The notes under the pieces were generated by a model, which had not been told where the DNA came from, did not search any database, and saw nothing but the letters and a program-made list of their open reading frames with translations. Both the position numbers and the translations under genes were made by a program. Shown piece after piece: positions 35,265-45,931 of a DNA stretch of 64,000 bases (its first letter is position 1; each line of letters begins with the position of its first letter). Source of the stretch: Acanthosepion esculentum (lineage: Eukaryota > Mollusca > Cephalopoda > Sepiida > Sepiidae); NCBI GenBank assembly GCA_964036315.1, contig OZ038478.1, positions 140,236,156-140,300,155 of the forward strand. Reading direction: 5' to 3'.

Positions 35265-35296
<32 letters not shown>
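35178..35296. repeat. (CA)n(TA)n microsatellite
   Basis: CA tract then TA tract with TACATA and TGTA interruptions. Confidence 0.95.
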
Positions 35297-35420
35297 AAAG
35301 TGAACATAGAAATCAACACTTAGAGGCGACAGTCTTTTTCATGCTAGATGCAATCGTCAGGCAACTAGTGCTGTTATTTTTCTCGGCTATTCATATATAA
35401 GGGTCAGTGGTGCATTGTGG
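35297..35420 (+). repeat. Dispersed repeat A joined to repeat C
   Basis: AAGTGAACATAGAAATCAAC, AGAGGCGACAGTCTTTTTCA and GCTAGATGCAATCGTCAGGC match the copy at 62748-62810. It then runs into AGTGCTGTTATT...GTGGTGCATTGTGG, repeat C as at 8480-8555. Confidence 0.85.
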
Positions 35421-35750
35421 GTAGTCTATTTTGGCGGTTACTTTTGCCGGAAGTCGTTTATTTGTTTATTTATTTATTTATGTCAAATTATTTTGCTTGT
35501 TTTATTTAATTTTATTTTTATTTTTTATCTTATATATTTATTAATTTATTTTGGTCGATGTTGTTTATTAACGTAGTAAAAATATTTTTATATAGGTTAT
35601 TGTTGGTAGTCTGTTAGGGCGGTCATTTACCGGAAGTCGTTTATTTGCTTATTTATTTGGGTCATATTGTTTTGCTTGTTTTTATTTATTTTCATTTTTA
35701 TTTTTATCTTATATATTTGTTTATTCATTATTGATTAAAGCTATTTTTTG
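35421..35750. repeat. 184-bp tandem duplication
   Basis: GTAGTCT, GCCGGAAGTCGTTTATTTG or CCGGAAGTCGTTTATTTG, TTTTGCTTGTTTT and ATCTTATATATTT appear at 35421 onward and again at 35605 onward. Two diverged copies, the second partial. Confidence 0.8.
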
Positions 35751-36200
35751 AATTTTGGGGTTAAATGCTGTGGTTTGTTCTGACTATTATTTTGGTGGGA
35801 CAGTTTTTAATTCATTTATTTGGATTGATTATCTTTATTTGTTTTTTGGGCGTTTTTTTTCTAAACAGCTAGTTTATCAGTATCGGTTGTTAGTTTATTT
35901 ATATATTTGGATGTATTCAGATCAATTTATTATACTTGTTATTTATTTGTTACATTGTATATTTTCTCTTTTTGGTTTTCGATTTTTAAGTGACGCAGTA
36001 TATTATTTTTTATTCTTTTTCTTATCGTTATATAACAGTTATAGCTATTTTCCGTTCGATTTTTTGATTTTGATTTTTATAGTCTAATTTTTTGGTCATG
36101 ATAGTTTGGTAATTTTGTTATTATTTACTTTATTGATTTTGTTCGTTATCTTTTATTCTATTTCGTCTATTCTAACAGGTTTTATGAAGATGCCCAAAAT
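35751..36200 (-). repeat. PLE 3' untranslated region, copy 2
   Basis: Minus-strand TAGACTATAAAAATCAAAAT, AATAGCTATAACTGTTATAT and AACCTGTTAGAATAGACGAA match the plus-strand tail at 8928-9093. The overlapping 110-codon plus frame is its hydrophobic antisense and not a gene. Confidence 0.7.
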
Positions 36201-38473
36201 TCGATTAAATATATTAAATACATCTATATGTAAATACTAAATGTTAGTAGAACAAAATACATGCATGTTGAATTGTGTAAATAATTATTCGTAAAAATGT
36301 TTCCATATCTTTAAAATCTATTTGTCATCACCTACCAATCAATTTATATCCATCTATAAAGAACTATGATTCTTATTAATGAGTATATACGTTTTCTGCC
36401 TATTATCCTTTTAAAATTCATTACAGTACGTAAGATTTCTCAAAGAATCTATCTAGAACTTATATAAATCTTAAAAATTTGTCATATTTATTGAGGATAT
36501 TTGAACTCGTTATTTATCAATCCATCTTTGATTTAATGGATTCTTCCTTATGTGCGGAAAATAATTATTTTTATGAGTATCTTTTCCATTCCTTTTGAAG
36601 ATTTCGTTCAATGATATCTGTTCAGTCAGCATGCGTCTTTAAAATTGTTGATGCTGTCGAAAATCTGACAATAAACAATATAGTTTAGCATTCATATTTA
36701 TTTGTTGCTATATTACCAATAGTCAGAAAATCAGTTATTGATATGTATTCTTGCCATGTAGCGTGCACAAAGCACTGATGTGCGTTTGTAATGCGATGTG
36801 AAGCTTTAAAGAAAGTGGGCCAAGATTTATATAAACATTGCTTCCAAATTATCGTTAACTATTTTCTGGATAATTGCATCTTTTCAGGACATTTAGAAAT
36901 GGATTATTCAGGAAAAATCATACAAAACTTATGTAAAATAAGTGTTAGTCATTATAACGCGTGTAGTTCTAATTTTAAAAAAATATCAGAAAGATAATTT
37001 ATAATTATAAATTAGTATATTTTAATATTATACAATTTTTCCATTTTTCCACGATATGTCACCGAGTATAAAAAGCATACCGTCGATTAAGTTAAATTGA
37101 CAGGGCACACTTGATAGAAATGTCAATGAAATTAAAGATTATCCGGAAGGAAAACACCTATTCGGAATGCCATGCAAGATAGCAAATCATTTTTGAAAGT
37201 TTTTATTTTTTTATTCAAATAATTTTTCGCAATTTTAAAATTCTTCAGTAAATACTTCCTGGCTTCGCTGTTCCATAACAAAGTTTATTATTGAGTATAT
37301 GGAATTGTTATTTACTAAACCGTTTCGGTGATGATAAAAAATATAGATCCGGCATTTGAAGATTTATTTTCCTGAACTGGTCTCGCCTAGTTAAAATGTT
37401 ATTAACGTCATCCATAGCTAACCTAAACAATTAGATATAAATTTTTAGCGATGTTTTCAAAGTTGTCCAACCTTACAAAACGAAACATTTAAGATGCAGA
37501 GTTTTTAAAAGATATAAAATCAATTCCTCTTATTATTGGTAAATTTTGTGATCAATCTGTATTCCATCATCTTTTGAGGCCTGTAAAATCTCCGTTAGCA
37601 CTAATTAGAAAGCTCAGCATGCAGGCATTAAACAATTCTAGCTCACAATTCGACACCAAATCTAGCCTACCAGCAAGTATTTCAGTAGGAAACTAATTTT
37701 TTATAAACGTTAGTTAGGTCGGTCAAAGTTAGAGCGCTTTTGTCCAGGTTTCATTCTGGATATTTTCTGGAAGATCATATCTTTACCCTGGCATTTGGCC
37801 TATTGTTGACGTTCATGCAAGCCGCTTTGGATTAACGCGCAACTATATTACAGGCCAGATGAACAAGAATTTGTGACTGAAATAATTTGTTTCTTGTTCT
37901 TGCAGTGTTATTATTTGTGAAATTTTCCAAACACATTTTCATGGATTTTGTTTAATATCCCATACTATTTGTCCTCTACTCTATTCAGAAATCTTTACCT
38001 ACTTACAAGAACGTTTCTCGCCTTCGGTTTAAGTGTCATATTGGATCATATCTTTTCTTCTAAGGCAAGCAAGAAAATTAGTATTTTCGGTAAATTATTC
38101 ATGTTATCTTGAGTGTTAGAATTCGTGGTAAAAAAGAATTACTGGTATTTATTAAATAGCTGTCTTTGTTCCCTAGAAATATAAGGCTATTTTAAATATT
38201 GGCACATGTGACTAGCAATCGATAAGTAAAACACTAAATTTTATTTTTTATATTTGCTTCTTAAACTTAAAAAATATGAACTTAGAACGGTATACTCTCA
38301 AGGAAGCTAATAACCTTGAAAGTCTATTGAGACATAAGCACGCCCCCAGACCTCAACTGGAAAGTGTTTATAAGATTCCTCGCGAAAGATGGTCGGGTCG
38401 CTGTTGCGCTATAGTAAGTACCTGGCTAATCTTACTCTGAACAACAAGTGCCAGATCAGGCAAAAAAGGTATT
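36201..38473. other. AT-rich sequence, no gene recognised
   Basis: No frame with a domain, no RNA gene and no terminal repeat that I can support. Confidence 0.4.
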
Positions 38474-38478
38474 GTTTC

Positions 38479-38746
38479 TGTTGAAACTTGACTAATGCAT
38501 GGAATAATAATGCAACACAAAATGTACTTAGAACAAAATGTATTGAAACAAGAAAGTGTACGCAATATTTACATATAGTCTTTTGTATATTCCTGGGAAG
38601 ACCGTTCCTGGAGAATGTGTTGACTGAGTCGCAGTCGGGCAGAGTCTCTGGTGGAATCTCTTGATTCGTTCCCTCTCTTCCCGGTACCAACCATATTTAT
38701 ATGGTCGGTACTCCACTATGCAAATTAGGTGGATCCTACCACAACA
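38479..38746 (-). repeat. 3' LTR, 268 bp
   Basis: Starts TGTTGTGGTAGG at 38746 immediately after the purine tract AAGGCTTGGGAGGGGG, ends CAACA at 38479. Contains a TATA-like CATATAAATATGG inside a palindrome near 38690-38712, probably its promoter. It shares 88 bases with the 5' remnant with two substitutions and one indel. Confidence 0.92.
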
Positions 38747-38872
38747 CCCCCTCCCAAGCCTTGGAATCCCTTTTGGATTTCAGACTGCCTTCCTATATGG
38801 GATGATGATTATGGCTATTTCTTTGTAGATCCCATTTGCATATTTCATATGCATATGTCCATCCGCTTAATT

Positions 38873-40198
38873 TTAATATCTTTTCCGTTTTGGATTCACG
38901 TCCAATGGGTCCGTGAACTTTCGTTTCCTACCGGATCTTCTCGGTTCAGGAGTATTCTGCGGAGGTTCTACTTGAAAAATATCATACATTACATCAATGG
39001 GACCTTCCTCCCCATCCGGTATACTCTCTTCATGCTCTAGAACGTAACATTTTTTAAGTTGGTTCTGGTGCTTTTTATGAGTATTCTTCTTTAATTATGT
39101 AAATCAGATCACCGATTCTCTTGTCCACTATGCCTCGCTCCCAGAACTCAACGTTGTTTTTGTAGCACTTGAAAAACACGTTCTCTCCGGAGATGTATCT
39201 TTTTCTAGCTGTATACATAGTATTCTTTACTCTATTTCTTCCTGGCAAAAGCTTGTCAAACACTGACTTAATTTTCCTAGCGAACATTAGTTCAGCTGGT
39301 GCCATGTTTGAGTGTGTTCTCTGGTTTGGCGTGATTCTGTATACTTGTAGGAATTGCTGAAGCGCCTTTTCCGTTGGAACTCCTGAGGCTTTCTTCAGAG
39401 CGCGCTTTAAAGTATCGACAAATCTTTCTGCGAGTCCATTGGACCTCGGATGATACGGCGGCGTCGTTATGTAGTTAATTTGATATAACTCACAAAATTC
39501 CTTAAATTCTTCAGAAGTGAATTGTGTACCATTGTCACTCATAATACACTATGGCACACTGAACCGTGCAAATAGTTCATGCAAGAAAGTTGTTGTGGTA
39601 TTGGACGTACGCTTTTTGCAGCGTAGTACTTCCTGCCATTTTGTAAAACTATCTACCACTATTAAGTAGTAATAATCTTCTACTGGACCAGCGAAATCAA
39701 TGTGTAATCTTGTCCACGGATGATCCGTCTTGGGCCATGGTTTGTGTACTATAGGTGGTGCCTTAGCTGCTAACGCAAACCCTTTACATCGATGAACCAT
39801 GTTTGCGATATCTACATCCATTCCTTTCCAATATACAAAGCTTCGCATTAAGCTTTTTGTTCTATTAACCACCGGGTGACCCATATGAAAGTCCCGGAGG
39901 ATTCTTTTCTGCAACTTTTTTGGTACTACTACTCTCTCACCATATAATAAAAATCCGTCACATATTGAATAAATCTCCTGCACTTTTTGGTCATTTGCTA
40001 CCATTTTGCTTTTCATTTCTAAAATGAAATCATCGCTTTCAGCTTCTTTTTTGATTTCTTTTGATGTAACCGGTAACTCTCTTACAATGTTGTTTACCAT
40101 GCTTTTCACCTCATAATCTGCTCTGATATTTGCAATAATTGATTCTTCGAATCTTTCATCTTGACTCGGTGCGAGTCTTGATAAACTATCCGCATGAT
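38873..40198 (-). pseudogene. Gypsy pol 3' part: integrase
   Basis: Reads HADSLSRLAPSQ (the linker after RNase H), a zinc-binding segment HMGHPVVNRTKSLMRSFVYW with MVHRCKGF, then the DDE core: first aspartate in TRLHIDFAGP, second in MSDNGTQFTS, glutamate in RSNGLAERFVDTLK with 35 residues between the last two. It ends with a basic tail, RRSGRKRKFTDPLDVNPKRK, stop at 38873-38875. Defects: TAG between SVP and CIM at 39546-39548, a frameshift near 39085, and the second zinc cysteine of CxxC replaced by phenylalanine. Integrase inserts element cDNA in the nucleus. The N-terminal residues MVGTGKRGERIKN are LTR sequence fused in frame by the deletion. Confidence 0.92.
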
Positions 40199-40287
40199 TC
40201 TTGATTCGTTCTCCTCTCTTCCCGGTACCAACCATATTTATATGGTCGGTACTCCACTATGCAAATTAGGTGGAACCTACCAGAACA
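40199..40287 (-). repeat. 5' LTR remnant fused to pol
   Basis: Matches the first 88 bases of the 3' LTR, then switches at about 40198 straight to pol sequence. The break lies in GAATCAAGA, where a few shared bases may have guided the deletion. Confidence 0.9.
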
Positions 40288-40292
40288 GTTTC

Positions 40293-40797
40293 ATATCAGG
40301 CTTGGAGTTGTCCACTATTCATTTTCAAGTGTCGATAGAGTTCAAAACATCAACGCGAACTTGGGGTGGATGTTTCCCACCGTACTGGCATTTTTCCACA
40401 GGCGAAAGCTTTGAAGCCTTTTGATTTTCCATGGAAGATTATTTAGACGAGATATATTCATTAGAACCACATCTTTAACTGTCTCGTTAAGACCCGGAGT
40501 ACAGCGTTCATTGGGATAAGACACCCTCATTCCAAACATTTTCCAAATAAATGTTGTTTTTTTTAACAAAATCGCAGATATAGGATTTCCATGCAAACAT
40601 AATAATCTATTTAAGTCTAGAGTAAACGTTATCTTGCAGAAATATCCAAATAAGCCATCTCGTTTCTCTTATCGCTCACACAGAAACACACTTAGGAGGC
40701 GCTTGATCTTTGTATAGAGGGACCCTTACTAAAACACATCAATTTGAATATTTTTTCATCCAATTCTCAGAATCTAAAGCCCGTATGATACAAGGTC
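40293..40797. other. Flank of the gypsy element, no gene
   Basis: Nothing recognisable. An 84-codon minus frame has no domain. Confidence 0.4.
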
Positions 40798-42217
40798 TTC
40801 TATAATCAGAAAAAAGAAATATAAAACTCAATTTTCAGAACAATAGGTTAAATACAACAAATTTGACAGGTGAGTTATGCAAAATAGGAAAAGACAAAAT
40901 TATTCTTACAGTGCGAAAAACAGAAAATAAATTAACAATTTTCACAAAATTACTAGTCAATGGAATGACTCTCATCTTCATAACTTGCTGCAAACGTTTT
41001 CTAAAGTTTGTGATGAGAGTTGAACAAGTCTTGTCTGGGATTTTCTTACATTCTTCAATGGTTACACGTTCTTATTCATGAAGATGTTTTCGTGAGCGGC
41101 GATACATTAGAATGTTTTAATTCTAGCCGTAGATTCTTAATAGGATTCAAGTCAGGATTCAATGAAGGCCATGGCAGAACTGCAATCTCCTTTTTTTTCA
41201 AGCCACGAAGTCACTGATTTACACGTATTTTTGGAATCATTATTTTTCTGGAAAGTAAATAGCCGTCCTAGATGAAGATTTTGCGCTGATAATTGTACAT
41301 TTTCTTCCAGAATTATGATATAGTCTGAAGGATTTTATTATTAGTCTTATTCCATTTAATTGTTCAGTCCCCTTGAGCTAAAACAACCCGAAAACATCAT
41401 CGAGCTGCCTCCATTTTTTAATGTTTCCAGTGTTCTTGTTCTCAACTTTTTTGCGCCAAATGCTCTGTACATCATTATGCCCCAAATGATCAATTTTTGT
41501 TTCATTGCGCTATAGTACTTGTTTCCAAAAGCAATATTCTTTGTCCAAGAACGTTTAGGCAAAATTAAACCGAGCACGAATGTGACATAGTTTGCGAAGA
41601 AGGGTTCGTCGTGGTCGGTTTCCATACAAGCAATTTCTATTTAAAGAACGTTGTATGGTCCGAGTACTTACGCTGGTACCCATCATATCCAAACTTTTGG
41701 CGTTGTTTTTCAAAACAATTCTTGGGTTTATATTTACTTGGCGACACAGTTTTCCTGTAGTTCTTGGTGACAATTTGGGTTTTTTGCACACGCACGTAAA
41801 GATACTGTCGTGCCAAACTGTTTAAACTACCGTAGACCTAGGGATAGCTAAGCGGTTTGAAATAGCTACTTCCGGACTCTTGGAAATTAATAATTATCTG
41901 TCAACGCTAATCTTCTTTGTCTTCCCCATCGTGTTTTTAACGTTAGAATACCAATGGTAGCACTCTATGTACCACTTGATGCTCTTTCCAGGAATTATCA
42001 CTAATATTCTGCTGAATAAATATTCAAGACGGCTTCTCCGATAACATAATTATGTAAATTATTTATACTTACAGGAATGAATCAATTTACAACGATATTT
42101 CTCCTCAAATAATTTTATCTTTTCATATTTTGCATAATTCACCTGTTAAATTTATTGTAATTAACATATTGTTTTGAAAATTAAGTTATATATTACCTTT
42201 TTTTTATTATTAACATA
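40798..42217 (-). mobile_element. Tc1-like element with long inverted repeats
   Basis: Inverted repeats of at least 100 bases: about 40798-40905 and 42109-42217. Matching blocks include CAATTTTCAGAACAATAGGT versus TAATTTTCAAAACAATATGT, and GACAGGTGAGTTATGCAAAA versus AACAGGTGAATTATGCAAAA. A Tc1 transposase remnant lies between them on the minus strand. Length of about 1.4 kb fits a complete Tc1-family element. The outermost bases and TA duplications are worn. Confidence 0.8.
40990..41800 (-). pseudogene. Tc1-like transposase, decayed
   Basis: Minus-strand order: HTH region LSPRTTGKLCRQVNINPRIV and TRTIQRSLNRNCLYGNRPRR; catalytic start region with SAMKQKLIIWGIM where SDETKIELFG-type sequence is expected; TLETLKNGGSSMMFSGCFSS (canonical VKHGGGSIMLWGCF); FTFQKNNDSKNT where FxQDNDPKHT is expected; [19 protein letters not shown] and a C-terminal ITNFRKRLQQVMKM. 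Several frame changes. The first two catalytic acids are lost (SDE to SAM, QDND to KNND), so it is long dead, yet the third block is well kept. Tc1 transposases cut and paste at TA. Confidence 0.8.
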
Positions 42218-42636
42218 TAAAATACCAGAAAACAAACGGACATGAAATTCTGAGAAATAAAATTATTCAAAATTGATGGGCCTACGAATCGTTGACTGTA
42301 TTTAGTAACAGATTAAATTTCCAAAGTATATCTGATATTCTGAGCAAACTTCTTGCAATTTTCACTTTAAATGAATAAAGAGAGAAAATTGATTTTTTAT
42401 TTTTGACCAAATAAATTATGCAAAAAAAAAAACAAACAATTATACGTACAATAAAAATGAGGCAGTTGAAAGTTCAAGGACAGATAATGGTGAAAAGGCT
42501 TTGAATATGTTTATACTCACAGGGCATATTGAAAGCAAGAGATACTGGGGAAAACAATGTATATAACATATCCATCCAACTTCTGTAAATGCAGAGAATA
42601 ACAGAGTTTAGGAGAAATTTCTAAATCGTCCAAAAT
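42218..42636. other. Spacer between Tc1-like and mariner elements
   Basis: AT-rich, no motif. Confidence 0.4.
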
Positions 42637-42638
42637 TA

Positions 42639-43927
42639 TCAGATCATCCCATAAGTTCTGTCCGAATTTTGAATAAAGACAACAATTGACCAAATTTTAC
42701 ATTTAATTAAAGATTCAATAAACAATGCATTTTCCCTGATTATCTATGACTTCCTTCCATCTATTAACAAACTTACTAATTCCATTACTGTAAACTTCTT
42801 TTGGCTTTGATTCGAAGAACTCACAAATGTCAGTTTTAATCTATTCCTGTGTTACAAAAGCTGTTTATTCCAAATGATTCTCTAAGCTACGAAACAAATG
42901 GTAGTCTGAAGGAGCAAGGTCAGGAGAATAAGGTGGATGAGGAATTTTCTCCCAACCAAGTTCTTCGATCTTTTGTGACGTGATTCTTGCTGTGTGTGGT
43001 CGCGCATTGTCCTGATGAAACATCACCCGTTTTCGATTCACTAGAGCAGGTCTTTTTTTCCTCAAAGCTTGGTTCAAACGCTCTAATTGCTGACAGTATA
43101 TTTGAGCATTAATTGTTGCATTAGGTGGTAAGAATTCAAAGTGGATTATTCCTTGGCAATCCCACAAGATTGAAAGAAGAACCTTTTGCACATGAAGTTC
43201 CCTTCTCGGCTGTGGCTGGGGTCCTTCCCCTTTACCAAGCCACTGTCTACGGCGCTTAATATTTCCATAAAAAATCCATTTTTCGTCGCCAGTCACAAGT
43301 CTATCCAAACAAGGTGAAACAAGTTGGCGAGAATGGAGAGAAGAGCAGATGTCAACTCGGGATTTGAGGTTGTTTTCAGACAATTCATGAGGCACACATT
43401 TTCCAAGTTTAGGAACATTTCCAAGTTGTTGAAGATGACGATGAACAGTTGTATGGTTTGAACTGAGAACCACTGCCAATTCCTCAACTGATAAAGCAGG
43501 ATTTTCTTCAAGGGCTGCTTCAAGAAGCTTTTCATCAAACTCAACTGGACGTCCGGTTCGATCTTCATCTTCAAGGTTGAAATCTCCAACTCTGAATTTT
43601 GCAAACCATCTTCTGCAAGTTCTTTCATTCACACATTCCCCTCCATAAACTGAGTGGATGTTTTTAGCCGCTTCGGCTGCTGAGTTTCCTTTCTTGAACT
43701 CGTAAAGCATTATGTGTCTCAAATGATTCTTGGGTACTTCCATGTTAGCAGGGTTTTAATCAAACAAAATTTACTTTTATTGTTCTCTGAAATAAAATGT
43801 GATCAGTTTAAATGCATCTAAACATAAAATTAATGTTCAACTCCATTAGACATTATAAAATACTCTTTAAATTTCGTTCATTTTAATAAAAAATTAAAAT
43901 TCGGACAGAACTTATGGGATGACTTAA
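42639..43927 (-). mobile_element. Near-complete mariner transposon
   Basis: A 1,289-bp element between TA dinucleotides at 42637-42638 and 43928-43929. Terminal inverted repeats include a perfect 27-base block (42644-42670 and 43896-43922) starting TCATCCCATAAGTTCTGTCC; the outer five bases have diverged. The transposase gene fills the interior. Size and layout are those of a standard mariner. Confidence 0.95.
42715..43743 (-). pseudogene. Mariner transposase (D,D34D) with two late stops
   Basis: Starts ATG at 43743. Paired HTH domain in residues 1-110 (YEFKKGNSAAEAAKNIHSVY; CRRWFAKF; GRP; SNHTTVHRHLQQLG), linker VPHELSE preceded by cysteine where WVPHEL is usual, then catalytic D153 (TGDEKWIFY), D245 (FHQDNARPHT) and D280 (YSPDLAPSDYHLF) with exactly 34 residues between the last two. 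A TAA after residue 292 and a TAG eight codons later break the frame; the remaining tail (FFESKPKEVYSNGISKFVNR) runs in the same frame to a normal stop at 42715-42717. Total 343 codons, as in full-length mariners. All catalytic residues are present; the C-terminus is cut off. Mariners move by cut and paste into TA. Confidence 0.93.
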
Positions 43928-43984
43928 TATTTATAGCTACAAGTTATCCCAATTTCAAAAGTGATTCGGCTTCAGTGACGGAAC

Positions 43985-44310
43985 ATGTGATCAACGACGA
44001 AGTTTTAGAGAAAATGGAAACGAAATGGACATTTATGGTTAACATCATAAAGAGAGAGTTCAAAATTTCTTAGAAACATTATTAGGAAAGAGGGCTATGA
44101 GAATTCTACACGTACACAGCTGACTAAATGCAAGAGAGACGAAGGAAAATTGCGCTTAATCCAACTAGCGAGCTTGAGTAAACTGATGGCGGAAAATAAA
44201 GTTTTAGGAGAGATAAGAAAAAGAGAAAAATTAATAAGAGCCAGAAAGGACCGGACATTGTGGAGAAACATGATAGCGAACACCCTGAAAGGACATAGTA
44301 CATGGGAGAA
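43985..44310 (+). pseudogene. RTE-type LINE C-terminal fragment
   Basis: After an early frame (NDEVLEKMETKWTFMVNI-like, IKREFKIS) the 44150-44332 frame gives LSKLMAENKVLGEIRKREKL and ARKDRTLWRNMIANTLKGHS. The last block (DRxxWRxMIA) is the conserved end of RTE-type LINE proteins. It begins about 60 bases right of the mariner, so the mariner may have landed beside or within an older LINE. Only the tail survives. Confidence 0.7.
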
Positions 44311-44838
44311 TATTGTGAAAATCAAAAATTAATATATCCACTTAATTACCTGCGAAAAACATTACCCTATATCACTTACAGATTCATGTGGTTAATTAAA
44401 AGATTTTCTTCATAAAATCATTCTTTTTATCATTATACCGTGAAAGCCTAGATTATCATGTCGAACGAAGAACATAAAGTGAAGCTACCCTCTTCATACA
44501 TTTTACATGCGTTCACACAAGGCGTTGTCAGCCGATAGAAAAGCATCCATCTCTGTTTTACTTCTGCGGTGATACATTGCGTCAGAAATTTCTTTTTCAC
44601 GACATTCTCTTAAATACATGTCGTTCGTACCTTGTAAAATATGAATGCATTCAAACCACACACATATCGTTCATGAAACGACAAACTTAATAATTACACG
44701 AAAACAAATATAGTAAACAAACGTCCCCAGGTATTGACACAAAACTAGACTGATGTACGAATTTCCACTAGACATCCGGTGTATTAAGAAAATTGAATGC
44801 AATGCAGGATGCGAAATACATACATATATATATCTTTA

Positions 44839-44842
<4 letters not shown>
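44311..44842. other. AT-rich spacer, nothing recognised
   Basis: No coding or RNA motif visible. Confidence 0.4.

Positions 44843-44900
<58 letters not shown>
44843..44900. repeat. (TA)n microsatellite
   Basis: TA tract of about 58 bases. Confidence 0.95.
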
Positions 44901-44904
<4 letters not shown>

Positions 44905-44969
44905 ATAGAAATCTGTATTCGTGTATTTTATTATTCTCATAGTTTTATCTTATCTCTTACATTCTGTTA

Positions 44970-45261
44970 TGATATTTCAGAAATTTGTTAAAATGTATAC
45001 ACTGTTTTGTTTGAATGCATATGTTTTCCTCTTTATATAGAGAAAGTCTCTGAATATACATGTAGACTATATAAAAAATATATATGTGTGAAGTATTCCG
45101 GATTTCGCATTGCTAAAGATCGTGATGTAGAAACTCTTTTATATTTAAAGGAAAAATGGAAGAGAAAATCTCCCCCTGCTCATTTGATATATGTATAAAT
45201 ATTTATTTACTAATCCATCAGATATCAAACGATCGACTATAGACACGTAGTTACAGACAAA
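44970..45261 (+). repeat. Dispersed repeat B, copy 2
   Basis: Counterpart of 34885-35177. Open frame KVSEYTCRLYKKYICVKYSG then FRIAKDRDVETLLYLKEKWK. As in copy 1, it is followed by (CA)n(TA)n. Confidence 0.8.
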
Positions 45262-45285
45262 TATGCACGCACACACACACGCACG

Positions 45286-45347
<62 letters not shown>
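45262..45347. repeat. (CA)n(TA)n microsatellite
   Basis: CA/GCACGC tract then a short TA tract that abuts the PLE end. Confidence 0.95.
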
Positions 45348-45348
<1 letters not shown>

Positions 45349-45931
45349 GTTTCATTAAAAACGACAAACAAGTTACTACGGTTAAGTTTTTTATTTAATC
45401 TTTCTTGTGTTCGAACAAGAGCTTTCTTTTCTGGACAAAGAACGTGTAAAAACTGTCCAAATGTTTTATGTTTCCGAGCGCTTTCGGCTATATCTTTACC
45501 CATTATCAAGGATGATTCGATTTTTCAGCTTAATTGAGTTTGTGCGTTATGTGTATGCCTTAGTGTGTTGAAGGGATGTTTTTAATTTCGGAATATGGTT
45601 AGCACATTGTGGCTGTGTTCGTAGTTAATATTGTTAAGAGTTGGCTTTTTCTTTTATATTATTAAAGCTTCCATTATTTTAAATCTTTTTTAGAGGTGGA
45701 TGCAATTAATATATTTGTTTTCTACTAGTATGTTTCTAATGGAATCTGGTAAATTTGTGTGTGTTTAAATGGGTTCTAATGGAGCTGTGATCAGATAGAT
45801 GTAACTTAAGACGTCTGGATAAGCATGTAGTTGTGTAATCGATGTAATTAGTTATGAGTCCTGTTTGATCGGCAATACAGTTCCTTAAGGGGCATTTGAA
45901 CTCATAGATAATGTTCGTTCTTTGTAATTAA
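45348..45931 (-). pseudogene. PLE GIY-YIG domain and 3' terminal repeat
   Basis: Minus strand from 45931: LQRTNIIYEFKCPLRNCIAD, then TTTCLSRRLKLHLSDHSSIR and THLNTHKFTRFH (GIY-YIG core, arginine in SRRL), then after frame changes FKIMEALII and KKPTLNNINYEHSHNVLTIF, the conserved end of this GIY-YIG family. Next comes a worn hammerhead-like stretch (CTTGATAATGGG ... GCCGAAAGCGCTCGG, about 45512-45475) and an N-terminal-type coding scrap KALVRTQERLNKKLNRSNLF ending FNET at (TA)n. A GIY-YIG end followed by ribozyme and an N-terminal copy is the tandem layout reported for PLEs. Its upstream half sits inverted next door. Confidence 0.75.

Larger units (their letters stand above)
38479..40287 (-). 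mobile_element. Ty3/gypsy LTR retrotransposon, internally deleted
   Basis: Complete outer structure on the minus strand: it begins TGTTCTGGTAGG at 40287 and ends TTTCAACA at 38479, flanked by the same 5-bp target duplication GTTTC at 38474-38478 and 40288-40292. Inside are an 89-bp 5' LTR remnant, the 3' half of pol (integrase), a polypurine tract and a full 268-bp 3' LTR. Gag, protease, RT, RNase H and most of the 5' LTR are missing. Confidence 0.92.

Noticed and set aside
35755..36087. 110-codon hydrophobic ORF resembling a membrane protein
   Set aside because: It is the antisense of the A-rich PLE 3' region that recurs at 8822-9110.
43293..43628. 111-codon minus-strand ORF
   Set aside because: It overlaps the mariner transposase in another frame and has no independent support.
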